Position numbers and translations under genes: made by a program. From Longimonas halophila (lineage in GTDB: Bacteria > Bacteroidota > Rhodothermia > Rhodothermales > Salinibacteraceae), in assembly GCF_002554705.1 (NCBI RefSeq), contig NZ_PDEP01000009.1:106601-170600 (forward strand): DNA of 64,000 nt, read 5' to 3'. Positions 26,402-35,784 of this stretch are shown in pieces (position 1 is the stretch's first letter; each line of letters begins with the position of its first letter). Under the pieces are notes generated by a model. It saw only the letters and a list, made by a program, of their open reading frames with translations. It made no database searches and had not been told where the DNA came from.

Positions 26402-27367
26402 ATGCCTACATCGCCCTCCGAATCGGCCACCATGCCACAGTCGTCCTCTGATGCGTCTAACGCCTCAATGGATCTGTCGGCGAACCTGTACCGAAGCCCA
26501 CGCGAGCGGCTCGTAAAGTATGGGCTTGGGCTCTGCGCCGTGCTCACCATTCTGACGACGCTGGGCATTGTGGGCATTCTGCTCTATGAGTCGATCGGCT
26601 TTTTTTCGCAGGTATCGGTAATTGATTTCCTGACCGGCACCGACTGGGAGTTTGCTGGGTCTGATCCGTCGTTTGGCGTGCTGCCGCTGGTGTCGGGAAC
26701 GCTGCTTATTACGGGCATTGCAGCGGCGGTGGCCATGCCCATTGGCCTGGCCAGTGCTATCTACATTTCGGAGTATGCTTCGCCCACAGCCCGGCGTTGG
26801 CTTAAGCCGGCGCTGGAGGTGCTCGCAGGCGTACCCACCGTGGTGTACGGCTTCTTTGCGCTTACCTTTGTGTCGGGGGTTATCATTCAAGGATTTGACT
26901 CAACGCTTCCCCCCCTGAACGCGCTGAGCGCTGGACTTGTGGTAGGCATCATGATTATTCCAATGGTGGCCTCAGTCAGCGAAGATGCCATTCAGGCCGT
27001 GCCTAAGTCGCTGGCGGCTGGAGCCTATGCACTGGGCGCAACTAAGTTTGAGGTGGTGCTGCGCGTCATTGTGCCTGCCGCGCTTAGTGGCATCATCGCC
27101 AGCTTTATTCTGGCCCTGAGCCGTGCTATTGGCGAAACCATGATCGTGGCTATTGCTGCAGGGGCTACGGCTACACTGACGGCCAACCCGCTCGAATCCA
27201 TCCAAACCATGACGGGCTTCATTGTGCAGGTGGCCAAGGGCGACATTGATCAGGGTACGGTAAGCTACCAGAGCCTCTTTGCGGTAGGACTGCTCTTGTA
27301 TCTGATTACGCTGGGGATGAACCTGGCAGCAAACTGGATTATCCGACGGTATCGCGAAAACTACTGA
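26402..27367 (+). CDS. pstC: Phosphate ABC transporter permease PstC
   Basis: The protein has 321 residues. A cytoplasmic N-terminal tail of about 45 residues is followed by six membrane helices. Key motifs are EVLAGVPTVVYGFFAL and the permease EAA-type loop GAYALGATKFEVVLRVIVPA. It forms the phosphate channel with PstA. Its TGA overlaps the ATG of pstA by one base (ACTGATG at 27364-27369), indicating translational coupling. Confidence 0.95.
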   Translation: MPTSPSESATMPQSSSDASNASMDLSANLYRSPRERLVKYGLGLCAVLTILTTLGIVGILLYESIGFFSQVSVIDFLTGTDWEFAGSDPSFGVLPLVSGTLLITGIAAAVAMPIGLASAIYISEYASPTARRWLKPALEVLAGVPTVVYGFFALTFVSGVIIQGFDSTLPPLNALSAGLVVGIMIIPMVASVSEDAIQAVPKSLAAGAYALGATKFEVVLRVIVPAALSGIIASFILALSRAIGETMIVAIAAGATATLTANPLESIQTMTGFIVQVAKGDIDQGTVSYQSLFAVGLLLYLITLGMNLAANWIIRRYRENY

Positions 27368-28245
27368 TGAAAGATCATAGCGCGTTCCATCCACAGCTTG
27401 ACAAGCGCCGCCGCTACGGCACGCTCATTGCCGGGCTGCTGTTTGCGGCCACCATGCTGGGCCTCCTGGTCCTTGCCACGCTCATTGTGGACGTGGTAAC
27501 GACAGGCTCGGGCTGGCTCAGCGAGCAGTTTTTAACGGGATACCCCACCGCACGCCCCGAAACGTCGGGGATCTGGCCTGCTATTGTTGGATCTCTCTAT
27601 CTGATGCTCATTGTGGCGGCCACGACGGTGCCGCTGGGCGTGGGTACGGCGCTGTATCTGGAAGAGTATGCCGACGAAGGCGGCCTGAAGCGCATCATCC
27701 AGCTCAATATTACCAATCTGGCGGGCGTGCCCTCGGTCGTCTACGGGATTCTGGGGTTGGGTGTCTTTGTGTATCTGTTTGATATGGGGAGCAGCCTGCT
27801 GGCTGCTGGACTCACGCTCTCGCTCTTGGTGCTACCCATCGTAGTGATTAGCGCACAAGAGGCGCTGCGCTCCATTCCGCAAGGCGTGCGCGAGAGTGCG
27901 TTTGCGCTGGGTGCTACCCGTTCGCAAGTCATCTGGCACCACCTGATTCCGATGGCGCTCCCCGGCATCATGACCGGTGTGATTCTGTCGCTGAGCCGTG
28001 CGGTGGGCGAAACTGCCCCTCTGGTGCTCGTAGGCGCGTCGCTGGCGATCAACTTTACGCCGGCGCATCTGCTCGACGATTTCACCGCGCTGCCCATGCT
28101 CGTCTTCCAGTGGACCGAAGAGCCGGGAGCCTCGTTTCAGGAGCTGGCTGCAGCGGCAATCATTGTGCTGATGGCCTTTCTGCTGCTGATGAACCTGTCC
28201 GCCATCTTGCTCCGCAACCACTTTGAAGACCAGCTCGCCGGATAG
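27367..28245 (+). CDS. pstA: Phosphate ABC transporter permease PstA
   Basis: The protein has 292 residues and six predicted membrane helices. [18 protein letters not shown] and the cytoplasmic loop [19 protein letters not shown] identify the PstA family. It pairs with PstC to form the transmembrane part of the importer. Start overlaps the pstC stop. The downstream gap to pstB is 50 bases. Confidence 0.95.
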   Translation: MKDHSAFHPQLDKRRRYGTLIAGLLFAATMLGLLVLATLIVDVVTTGSGWLSEQFLTGYPTARPETSGIWPAIVGSLYLMLIVAATTVPLGVGTALYLEEYADEGGLKRIIQLNITNLAGVPSVVYGILGLGVFVYLFDMGSSLLAAGLTLSLLVLPIVVISAQEALRSIPQGVRESAFALGATRSQVIWHHLIPMALPGIMTGVILSLSRAVGETAPLVLVGASLAINFTPAHLLDDFTALPMLVFQWTEEPGASFQELAAAAIIVLMAFLLLMNLSAILLRNHFEDQLAG

Positions 28246-28295
28246 CACAGGCGGCCGTTCTCTTCTGCATCCTTTTGTACAGCGTTTTTGACCTC

Positions 28296-29186
28296 ATGGC
28301 TTCTGCAGATTCATCGAATGTCGGCTCCTCCACACAGGCCAACACCGCCCCGTCCACCAACTCTACAGCAGATGCGCAGCAGGCGGATGCAACCCCAACG
28401 GCTGCGGGTCGTGCTGGGGACGCGGCGTCGGAGGGCGAGGCAGAGACGAAGATTGCGGTGTCGAACCTTAACTTCTGGTATGGCGACGACACCCACGCGC
28501 TGCAAGACATTACGATGGATGTGAAGGCCAACCGGGTTACAGCGCTTATTGGCCCCTCGGGATGTGGCAAGAGCACGCTCATCCGTTGCTTTAACCGGAT
28601 GAACGAGCTCATCCCCAACACCACGCTCGAAGGCCGTGTTCATGTCAATGGACAAAACATCTACCAGGCCGATCCGGTTGCGGTGCGCCGGCACATTGGC
28701 ATGGTGTTTCAGAAGCCCAATCCGTTCCCCAAGACGATCTATAAGAATGTGATATGGGGCGCGCGCATCAACGGATACACCGGCGATGAAGACGCGCTTG
28801 TGGAGCGGTGCCTGCGCCAGGCGGCGCTCTGGGATGAGGTGAAGGACAGCCTACACGGCAGCGCCTACAACCTGAGTGGCGGCCAGCAGCAGCGCCTGTG
28901 CATTGCCCGCGCACTGGCCGTAGAGCCCGACATTCTGCTGATGGATGAGCCCACCAGCGCGCTTGATCCGGTGGCCACGGGCAAGTTCGAGGATACCATT
29001 AGCGAACTGCGCTCTGAGTACACGATTGTCGTCGTAACGCACAGCATGCAGCAAGCCTCGCGCGTGAGCGACGAAACCGTCTTCCTGTATATGGGACGCC
29101 TGATCGAGATGGGCGCTACCGAGCAAGTCTTTACCCGTCCGCAAAAAGAGCGCACCGAGGCCTACGTTACCGGCCGATTCGGATGA
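28296..29186 (+). CDS. pstB: Phosphate ABC transporter ATP-binding protein PstB
   Basis: The protein has 296 residues from the ATG at 28296; a TTG at 28275 would add seven. The first about 48 residues are an unusual Ser/Thr/Ala-rich tail that most PstB proteins lack. The ABC domain follows with Walker [11 protein letters not shown]-loop [14 protein letters not shown], signature LSGGQQQRL, Walker [14 protein letters not shown] and switch His in VVTHSMQQ. It powers phosphate import. It is 49 bases upstream of phoU. Confidence 0.96.
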   Translation: MASADSSNVGSSTQANTAPSTNSTADAQQADATPTAAGRAGDAASEGEAETKIAVSNLNFWYGDDTHALQDITMDVKANRVTALIGPSGCGKSTLIRCFNRMNELIPNTTLEGRVHVNGQNIYQADPVAVRRHIGMVFQKPNPFPKTIYKNVIWGARINGYTGDEDALVERCLRQAALWDEVKDSLHGSAYNLSGGQQQRLCIARALAVEPDILLMDEPTSALDPVATGKFEDTISELRSEYTIVVVTHSMQQASRVSDETVFLYMGRLIEMGATEQVFTRPQKERTEAYVTGRFG

Positions 29187-29235
29187 CGCCTCGTGCGTGG
29201 CGGGCTTCGCAGCCTTCTGATGCGCCTACGCTCCT

Positions 29236-29934
29236 ATGTCTTCTTCTGCAAACGAACCCCGGTCGCAGCTTGACGGCGAGCTGCACACGCTGCGCCGTCA
29301 TCTCGTCTCCATGGCCACCCTGGTCGATGAGCAACTGGCCCACGCCATGAACGCGCTCATTCAGGGCGATGTCGAAGCGGGCGAAGCCGTGGCTGCTCGT
29401 GACAGTGAGGTTGACGCCCTGGAGCTGACCATTGACCGCCACTGCGAGCGCATCCTGGCGCTGCACACGCCGGTGGCTGCCGACCTGCGCATGCTCATCA
29501 TGGCGGTGAAGATCAACACCGACTTTGAGCGCATTGGCGATCACTGCCGCAACCTGGCCCGCTACACGGCGCCGCTGGCCGACTTTCCGGATATGCTGGC
29601 GGCCACGACCGTTCCCCGCATGGCCGACATCGCCCGCGATATGCTGCGCGGGGCCGAAGAGGCCTTTATCAACCGCGACCGCGTGAAGGCGCGCACGGTC
29701 ATTGCCCGCGACCAGCAGGTGAACCGCCTGCACGCTGAAAACCTGTCTGCGCTCATCGCGCAGATGCAGCAGACCCCGGAAGCGACCGAAGCGCTGTCGT
29801 ATCTCATTACGGCCAGTAAAGCCATCGAGCGCATCTCCGACCACGCCAAAAACATTGCACAGGGCGTCGTCTTCCTGGTAGAAGGCAACGACATCCGTCA
29901 CCAGCGCCTCAGCGATGCGGACCGCTCGTCGTAA
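29236..29934 (+). CDS. phoU: Phosphate-specific regulator PhoU
   Basis: This is a 232-residue all-helical protein with two PhoU repeats. The repeats are recognisable by ADLRMLIMAVKINTDFERIG and the second-repeat equivalent LITASKAIERISDHAKNIA, both metal-binding E/DxxxD-type motifs. PhoU links PstSCAB to the PhoR/PhoB system and shuts the regulon down when phosphate is plentiful. It is the last gene of the pst operon. A second paralogue is at 38422-39114. Confidence 0.95.
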   Translation: MSSSANEPRSQLDGELHTLRRHLVSMATLVDEQLAHAMNALIQGDVEAGEAVAARDSEVDALELTIDRHCERILALHTPVAADLRMLIMAVKINTDFERIGDHCRNLARYTAPLADFPDMLAATTVPRMADIARDMLRGAEEAFINRDRVKARTVIARDQQVNRLHAENLSALIAQMQQTPEATEALSYLITASKAIERISDHAKNIAQGVVFLVEGNDIRHQRLSDADRSS

Positions 29935-29951
29935 GGCATAAAGGCCGCTGG

Positions 29952-30821
29952 TCAGTCGTTGTCGTGCAGACGCATCAGTCCCTCCTGGGCCACCGAGGCC
30001 ACCAGCGTGCCCTCCTGGGTAAAGAGCTGTCCGCGCACAAATCCCCGTGCGCCGTGCGCAGTCGGGCTCTCGGCGGTGTATAGCAGCCACTCGTTCATCG
30101 AAAATGGGCGATGAAACCACATCGCATGATCGAGGGAGGCCAGCTGCAGATCCGGATCCAGAAACGACCGTCCGTGCGGACGCAGTGCTGTGCCCAGCAG
30201 GCCGTAGTCCGACATGTACGCGAAGACGGCCTGATGCAGCAGGGGCTCGTTGGGCAACGTGCCACGCGCTCGGAGCCACATCGGGTTGGTCGGGGCTGCC
30301 GGTTCGGGCGCAAACGGATTGACCGGATCTACGCGCCGTACTTCGACCGGACGCTCTTCGGTGTAGAGCGCACGCAACCGAGGCGGAATGCGCCCCTTAA
30401 TCTGGCGTAGCAGCTCCATATCCGAAGCAAGTGCATCAGGCGGCGGTACGTCGGGCATCGTTGTTTGATGGCTGAGGCCCTCCTCGGGCACCTGAAACGA
30501 TGCCGCCATGTTGAAAATCGCGCGCCCGTGCTGAATCGCGATGATACGGCGCGTTGTGAACGAGGACCCATCGCGCAGGCGGTCGACCTCGTACACAATG
30601 GGCACCTCTACATCGCCAGGGAGAATGAAGTAGCCATGCATAGAGTGCGCCACCCGTTCGGGATCGTCGAGCGTACGCTGCGCGGCCACCAGCGATTGCG
30701 CCAGCGCCTGCCCGCCAAACACACTGCCCGAGCCAATATCGTAATTCGTACCCCGAAAAATCGTATCCTCAATGCGCTCCAGGTCGATCAGCGTGCGCAG
30801 GTCGTTGAGCGTGTAAGCCAT
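29952..30821 (-). CDS. tesB: Acyl-CoA thioesterase II
   Basis: The protein has 289 residues from the ATG at 30821 (MAYTLNDLRTLIDLERIED). The frame upstream is not homologous. Two hotdog domains are visible: the first with FGGQALAQSLVAAQRTL and HSMHGYFILPGD, the second with ASLDHAMWFHRPF, containing the conserved His/Asp region. It hydrolyses acyl-CoAs to free fatty acids and CoA. The gene is convergent with phoU, only 17 bases apart. Confidence 0.93.
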   Translation of the reverse strand: MAYTLNDLRTLIDLERIEDTIFRGTNYDIGSGSVFGGQALAQSLVAAQRTLDDPERVAHSMHGYFILPGDVEVPIVYEVDRLRDGSSFTTRRIIAIQHGRAIFNMAASFQVPEEGLSHQTTMPDVPPPDALASDMELLRQIKGRIPPRLRALYTEERPVEVRRVDPVNPFAPEPAAPTNPMWLRARGTLPNEPLLHQAVFAYMSDYGLLGTALRPHGRSFLDPDLQLASLDHAMWFHRPFSMNEWLLYTAESPTAHGARGFVRGQLFTQEGTLVASVAQEGLMRLHDND

Positions 30822-30895
30822 CTGCAATGTGAAGAAAAACGAAGAAGAAAGAGGGAGGCAACGTATCGGCGCTATATCAGAATCAGGTTTCGGGA

Positions 30896-32101
30896 TTACG
30901 AGGCAGGCGGTAGATGCAGTCCGCCAAGGCGGGCCGCTCGGGTTGCGCCCGTCACCGAAGGCAGCGCCGTAGCCGTGCCATGTGTCCACTCATGCGCAAG
31001 CACCGCCATCCCAATAGCCTCCTTCATATCCGGGTCGATGCCCACATCGGACGTTGAGGCTACAGGAATCGGCGCAAACGCGTTACGTAGTGCCTGCATG
31101 AGCGTGCTGTTATGCACGCCACCTCCACTTACGAGCACGCGGTCGGCAGGCGCATCGGGGCGGATGAATTGGGCATACGCCTGATACACAGATGATGCCG
31201 TAAGCAGTACCGCAGTGGCCAGCGCATCGTGACGGCTGCCGTCTTGCGTACGTACCTGTGCCCACACGCGTTGCGCGTAGTCGGCCCCAAACTGACGGCG
31301 CCCGGTGGAGCGCGGCGGGGGCTGCTGAAAGAAGTCTTCGCGGATGAGTGTAGCCACTACATCGGCGTGGGGGGTACCGGCCTCAGCGTAGGCTCCGGCG
31401 GCGTCGTACGGTTCGTCGAAGAGCAGTTCAGTGAGGGCGTCGAGCACCATATTGGCAGGACCGGTGTCGAAGGCGCGTACGTCGGCGCGGGAGGCGCCTG
31501 CGGGCACAACGGTTACATTGGCAATGCCACCCAGGTTAAGCATGAGGCGTGTTTCCTGCGCATCCCCCAGAACGACACAGTCGAAATACGGCATGATAGG
31601 CGCGCCCTGGCCATGAAGCGCCATGTCGGCAGGCCGAAAGTCGCCCACTACGGGGCAGTTCAACGCGGCAGCCAGCGCGCCCGGGGCCCCCACCTGCAGC
31701 GTACCGCGTCCGGGCGGTCCCTCGGCGAGCGGAGTCGGGACGTGCACGATCGTCTGCCCATGCACCCCGACAAGGTCTATGCGCGAAAGCGGGCGATCCG
31801 CCTGCTCCATTAGTGCCGTGACGGCTTCGGCATAGCAGTCGGCCAGATGGCCATGCAGAGCGGCCAAATGGTCGAGCGGAGCCTTGTCGCTACGGCTCAG
31901 GTCGTGCAGCATGCGGTGCAGGTCGGCGCTGTACGGAGTATGAAGCGCTGCTTGTGCATCGATCTGAAGCGTACCCTGTGAACCTGAGAGCTCGACAAGG
32001 ACGGCATCCACGCCGTCGAACGAGGTGCCACTCATCAGGCCCACTACGCGGCGGCGTTCAGACAGCGTTGAGGGAAAGGCCGAGGCAAGAAACGTATCCA
32101 T
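30896..32101 (-). CDS. anmK: Anhydro-N-acetylmuramic acid kinase
   Basis: The protein has 401 residues from the ATG at 32101 (MDTFLASAFPSTLSERRRV). The frame upstream of that ATG has no family similarity. It has the AnmK signature MSGTSFDGVDAVLVE (ATP phosphate binding), GVHGQTIVHVP, NLGGIANVTVVP, FDTGPANMVLDAL and a C-terminal VSGGGVHN. It phosphorylates and opens 1,6-anhydro-MurNAc released during peptidoglycan turnover, feeding MurNAc-6P back into cell-wall synthesis. It lies 74 bases upstream of tesB on the same strand. Confidence 0.95.
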   Translation of the reverse strand: MDTFLASAFPSTLSERRRVVGLMSGTSFDGVDAVLVELSGSQGTLQIDAQAALHTPYSADLHRMLHDLSRSDKAPLDHLAALHGHLADCYAEAVTALMEQADRPLSRIDLVGVHGQTIVHVPTPLAEGPPGRGTLQVGAPGALAAALNCPVVGDFRPADMALHGQGAPIMPYFDCVVLGDAQETRLMLNLGGIANVTVVPAGASRADVRAFDTGPANMVLDALTELLFDEPYDAAGAYAEAGTPHADVVATLIREDFFQQPPPRSTGRRQFGADYAQRVWAQVRTQDGSRHDALATAVLLTASSVYQAYAQFIRPDAPADRVLVSGGGVHNSTLMQALRNAFAPIPVASTSDVGIDPDMKEAIGMAVLAHEWTHGTATALPSVTGATRAARLGGLHLPPAS

Positions 32102-32317
32102 ACAGAATAGGGAACCAAGATCAGGTGAAAGCAGGAGGGTTACGGGACGCACCGATACGGACGACGGCGTTGTATCCGTTCCCTGCAAGGAGTATCATCA
32201 CGCGTTACAGAGCATGTGCCCGCGTGGAACGTTGCGTACCCGGCCCTGTAACGAACGCGTCCACAACGTATCTGTACTTACCCTCTCAGTGTATTGTCTG
32301 CTGATTCCTCTCGCCTA

Positions 32318-32851
32318 ATGGCTGTGCGCTCTATTCGGGTGCTCGTTTGTTGGACCGCCGCTTGGTGTGCGCTTTGGATGTTAAGTAGCACACCTGTTGC
32401 GGCACAGAGCTTGGATCGGCTGGCAGAGACCGAAGCGAGCGTAGCATACTACTTTTACGCCCGTCCGGGTGATGCAACTGTGCAGGTGTCGGTATGGGGC
32501 ACCGTTGGAAATACCGGGATCTATGAAGTGCCGACAGACACACAGCTTGACAAGCTCCTTACAATGGCAGGTGGGGCGCCGATTGATACGCGTCAGCGTG
32601 GCCAGGACCCCGACGACATTCGCATTACGCTGTACCGCACCGGCGAGGATGGAAGCCGCACCATTGTGTACGAGGAGCCGTTAGAGAATCTGGTGCAGAA
32701 CCCGGAATATCCTGCGCTGCAAGATGATGACATCTTGGTTGTGGAGCTGGAGCGTGCACGCACGCCCTTCCGTTTCCGCGATGTGCTGGGTATTGTGAGC
32801 AGTCTGGCCAGCCTTACGCTGCTCGGACTGCGCATATTTAACAGAAATTAA
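32318..32851 (+). CDS. SLBB-domain polysaccharide-export-associated protein
   Basis: The protein has 177 residues from the ATG at 32318. A signal peptide (VLVCWTAAWCALWML, then VAAQS) is followed by an SLBB-like ubiquitin fold: VQVSVWGTVGNTGIYEVPTD, then LDKLLTMAGGAP. A second strand set ends in LQDDDILVVEL. A C-terminal hydrophobic helix (about 155-172) ends in FNRN. It lacks the Poly_export (Wza) domain that normally precedes SLBB. It is followed directly by the Wzc-like kinase, so it probably serves the same export machinery, as an accessory to a Wza channel encoded elsewhere. Confidence 0.82.
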   Translation: MAVRSIRVLVCWTAAWCALWMLSSTPVAAQSLDRLAETEASVAYYFYARPGDATVQVSVWGTVGNTGIYEVPTDTQLDKLLTMAGGAPIDTRQRGQDPDDIRITLYRTGEDGSRTIVYEEPLENLVQNPEYPALQDDDILVVELERARTPFRFRDVLGIVSSLASLTLLGLRIFNRN

Positions 32852-32984
32852 ACCGCATATGTAGACGAAGAGGCAATGGTACTCAAGCACGGGTATGCGT
32901 GCATTGGTCTCTTCTGCTTTCTACACTTAATGGAGCGTGCAAGCGTACCGGTTTGCCGTTCATGCAGAAGCCTGATAGTTTCTT

Positions 32985-35411
32985 ATGGCCTCCCCTTCGC
33001 TGCCCCCAAACGGACAAAACGGACGCCACGACGCGGCGCCTACGCCGTGGCCTGCACAAGGCCAGTTGTACGATGAAGTCTACCACCCCGAGGGCAACGG
33101 GGTCTCGCAACTACGCGAAATGGCCGGACTGCTCTGGGCACACAAATGGATTATCCTGGGGGTGTTCGTTGTGGTAATGGCAGCAGCCGGTGTGTACACG
33201 TACACCTTGCCGAACCAGTACCAAACGTCGAGTCTGCTGCTCATCAAGCCCGACTCGCCGTCGACGCTCGTGAGCACGCGCGGTCGTATGGTGCCCGGGC
33301 TTGCAGGAAACCGGTCGCTCTCAAATCAGCTCTTTGTGTTGCGCCAGTCGCGGGAGTTAGCCCAGCGCGTGGCCGATCGTATGGATGAGATGTATCCAGA
33401 GGGCGAGGGGCCGCCCATTATGTACACGGCTGAGACCCAGGAGCGACTGAGTGCGCAGCAGCTTGCAGGGCGGCTCATGGGACGCGTGCAGGCCAGCCCC
33501 GGTGGTGAGGAGATCGACGCCATTCGCCTTTCGGCAACCAGCACCGATCCGCAAGAGGCAGCGCTGCTTGTGAACCTGTTCTCCGAAGAGTACGTCGAGT
33601 TCTCGCGCGACCGAAGCCGCCAGAGCGTGCAGGCAACCTACGACTTCCTCAAAGAGCAGTCCGAGAGCCTACGGGTGGACATGGAGGAGGCCGAGCAGAA
33701 CCTGGTTGACTTCATGCAGCGCGAGGAGGCTGTAGCGCTCGACGAAGAAACCAGCTCTACGGTATCCCGCATTACGAGTTTGGAGTCCGAGCGCGCCCAG
33801 CTGCGTATCGAACTGGAGATGACGCGCGCACGGTTTAACGCTCAGCAGGATAATATTGAGTCGATTGAGCCGCAGCTTGCCGAGCGGCTCGCCTCGAACA
33901 TCGACAGCGAACTGGCGCGGGTGCAAGAAGAACGTGCCGAACTCAAGCAGCAGCTGGATCAGGCGCTGGAGCGAAACTCCAACCTTTCGCCGAATCCTAA
34001 TGGCAATGCGCTTGAGCGTGAACTGGCGCGGACCCAAGAGCGCATCGACCGGCTTGATACGCAGGCTCAAGACATTGCCGCCCGGTATGTAGATCAGGCA
34101 CTGGCTGCCGGGGGCGCCGGGCCGGGCGAAGACAGTGAGCGTGGGGTGGGCTATGTGGCCGAGCAGCGGGAGCAACTGGTGCAGCAGCGCATCCAGATTA
34201 GTGGGATGGAGGCGCGTCTCTCTAACATAGACGAGCAACTGGCTGAAAACCGGACTCGCCTTCAGGAGCTGCCCGCGCAGTCGCTCGAATTGGCGCAGTT
34301 GCAGCGTGAGCGCCGCTCTGCTGAGCAGGTCTACAGCTTTGTACGACAGCAGATGCAGGAGACGCGCATGACCCTCGAATCCGAAATTGGAAATGCCGAG
34401 GTCGTTCGTTTTGCCGGAGTCCCATCGGTGCCGTTTGCGCCTACGCCGCGCCAGAACATGACGCTGGCTGCCCTGCTTGGTCTTGTCTTGGGGGGTGGGT
34501 TCGTCATCATTCGTGACCTGCTGGACACGCGGGTACGCCAGCCCGATGACGTGCGCGCAACGGGCGAGCATCTCATAGGTGTCGTGCCATCAATGGATGC
34601 CATCATCCAGCGTGACTTCGACGGCGAGCGCCATATCGAAATTGACGGGCAGAAGGTGCCCACCACGCTGCCCATGCTCGTAAGTCCCATGTCGGCGGTG
34701 GCCGAGTCATACCGGCGGTTGCGCACGAACCTGCGCTTCGCCCGCCCCGACGATGAAGTGCGTACGCTGGCCGTTACCAGTGCCAGCAAAGGCGAGGGGA
34801 AAACAACCACCGTGGCCAATCTGGCCCTGGCGCTTGCCAGTGCTGGGCAGCGCACGCTGCTGATTGACGCCGACCTGCGTCGCCCGCGCCTCCACACGCT
34901 TTTCGACGGCAACACCAGCCTGCCGCTTGTCGACATCCTGTACGACGGCCTGCCCGATCCTGAGGCGCTTCGCACCTCCGTAGATCACCTCTACGTAATG
35001 TCTGGGGGCGAAAAGGTGCCGAATCCGGCTGAACTCCTTGGCTCGCAGCGGATGCAAACACTCCTCGATGACATGGAGGGGGAGTTCGACTACGTGCTCG
35101 TGGATACCGCGCCGGTCTTGCTCTTTAGCGATGCCCTTGCCCTCTCTCCGTTCTGCAAGGGCGTGGTCATGGTGGCGTCGTCGGGAACGACCGATCATCG
35201 CGCATTGGAGCACGCCATCCACCAGATGCATGAGGTGGATGCGCCGCTGTTGGGATGCGTCCTTAATAACTACAAGGCCGATGACAACAGCCGCTATGCT
35301 TACAGCTATGACAACTACGGCTACGCACAGAGCATGAAGCGCCTCGACGACTATTACAGCGACGACAACGCCCCATCAAAAAGCCGACTACAGCAGTGGT
35401 TAGGGCGCTGA
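32985..35411 (+). CDS. Polysaccharide chain-length regulator / bacterial tyrosine autokinase, Wzc-like
   Basis: The protein has 808 residues. A membrane helix lies near residue 52-72, followed by a Wzz domain, a long periplasmic coiled coil (about 200-470), a GNVR-type region and a second membrane helix (about 490-510). The cytoplasmic BY-kinase domain has Walker A SASKGEGKTT, Walker A' LLIDADLRRPRLH and Walker B YVLVDTAP. The C-terminal 45 residues contain eight tyrosines (YAYSYDNYGYAQ and DYY), the autophosphorylation cluster. It controls capsule or exopolysaccharide polymerisation and export by cycling phosphorylation. SLBB and glycosyltransferase genes flank it. The partner phosphatase is not in the window. 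Confidence 0.95.
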   Translation: MASPSLPPNGQNGRHDAAPTPWPAQGQLYDEVYHPEGNGVSQLREMAGLLWAHKWIILGVFVVVMAAAGVYTYTLPNQYQTSSLLLIKPDSPSTLVSTRGRMVPGLAGNRSLSNQLFVLRQSRELAQRVADRMDEMYPEGEGPPIMYTAETQERLSAQQLAGRLMGRVQASPGGEEIDAIRLSATSTDPQEAALLVNLFSEEYVEFSRDRSRQSVQATYDFLKEQSESLRVDMEEAEQNLVDFMQREEAVALDEETSSTVSRITSLESERAQLRIELEMTRARFNAQQDNIESIEPQLAERLASNIDSELARVQEERAELKQQLDQALERNSNLSPNPNGNALERELARTQERIDRLDTQAQDIAARYVDQALAAGGAGPGEDSERGVGYVAEQREQLVQQRIQISGMEARLSNIDEQLAENRTRLQELPAQSLELAQLQRERRSAEQVYSFVRQQMQETRMTLESEIGNAEVVRFAGVPSVPFAPTPRQNMTLAALLGLVLGGGFVIIRDLLDTRVRQPDDVRATGEHLIGVVPSMDAIIQRDFDGERHIEIDGQKVPTTLPMLVSPMSAVAESYRRLRTNLRFARPDDEVRTLAVTSASKGEGKTTTVANLALALASAGQRTLLIDADLRRPRLHTLFDGNTSLPLVDILYDGLPDPEALRTSVDHLYVMSGGEKVPNPAELLGSQRMQTLLDDMEGEFDYVLVDTAPVLLFSDALALSPFCKGVVMVASSGTTDHRALEHAIHQMHEVDAPLLGCVLNNYKADDNSRYAYSYDNYGYAQSMKRLDDYYSDDNAPSKSRLQQWLGR

Positions 35412-35784
35412 TAGGCAGGACAGCAAAGCAATTCTGAGTTCCCTCGCTTTACGTTAGGCCGCAGGGACACACATAACCGAAGGCAATCAGCAAATGTGAA
35501 TAGCGACCGCACGGCGTCTTCACGGCGCGTTGCGGTCGCTTTGCATTGGGCATAGACGGACCCGTACAGAATGAAATGTGAAGAAGCAGGTAGCTACTGG
35601 GGGGGCTGTTACCTTTCGGGGGATGATTGCGCCTTTCTTGTTCCCACACCAGGTACACTTATTACCCGCGCTGGCACAGCGATTAATGTGCGCGTGTGAG
35701 AGGCAGCGTAAGCTGCAGTGCCATTTGAAGCTTGTCCCTGATCGTCAACGTGCCGCATCCCTCTGCTTGCAACACTGTGTGTGC
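35412..35784. other. Intergenic region with hairpin, no gene seen
   Basis: These 373 bases lie between the Wzc-like gene and the next glycosyltransferase. AGCGACCGCA (35502-35511) pairs perfectly with TGCGGTCGCT (35531-35540) and is followed by TTTGC, so a plus-strand terminator is likely. The open frame continuing upstream from the glycosyltransferase (to 35578) shows no family similarity before 35785. Confidence 0.6.
35502..35543 (+). terminator. Probable terminator after the Wzc-like gene
   Basis: A ten-base-pair perfect stem (35502-35511 with 35531-35540) has a 19-base loop and a short T-run (TTT at 35540-35542). Confidence 0.5.

Noticed and set aside
29167..30279. Minus-strand frame of 370 codons opposite phoU
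   Set aside because: It covers phoU and part of tesB in another frame and has no protein signature.
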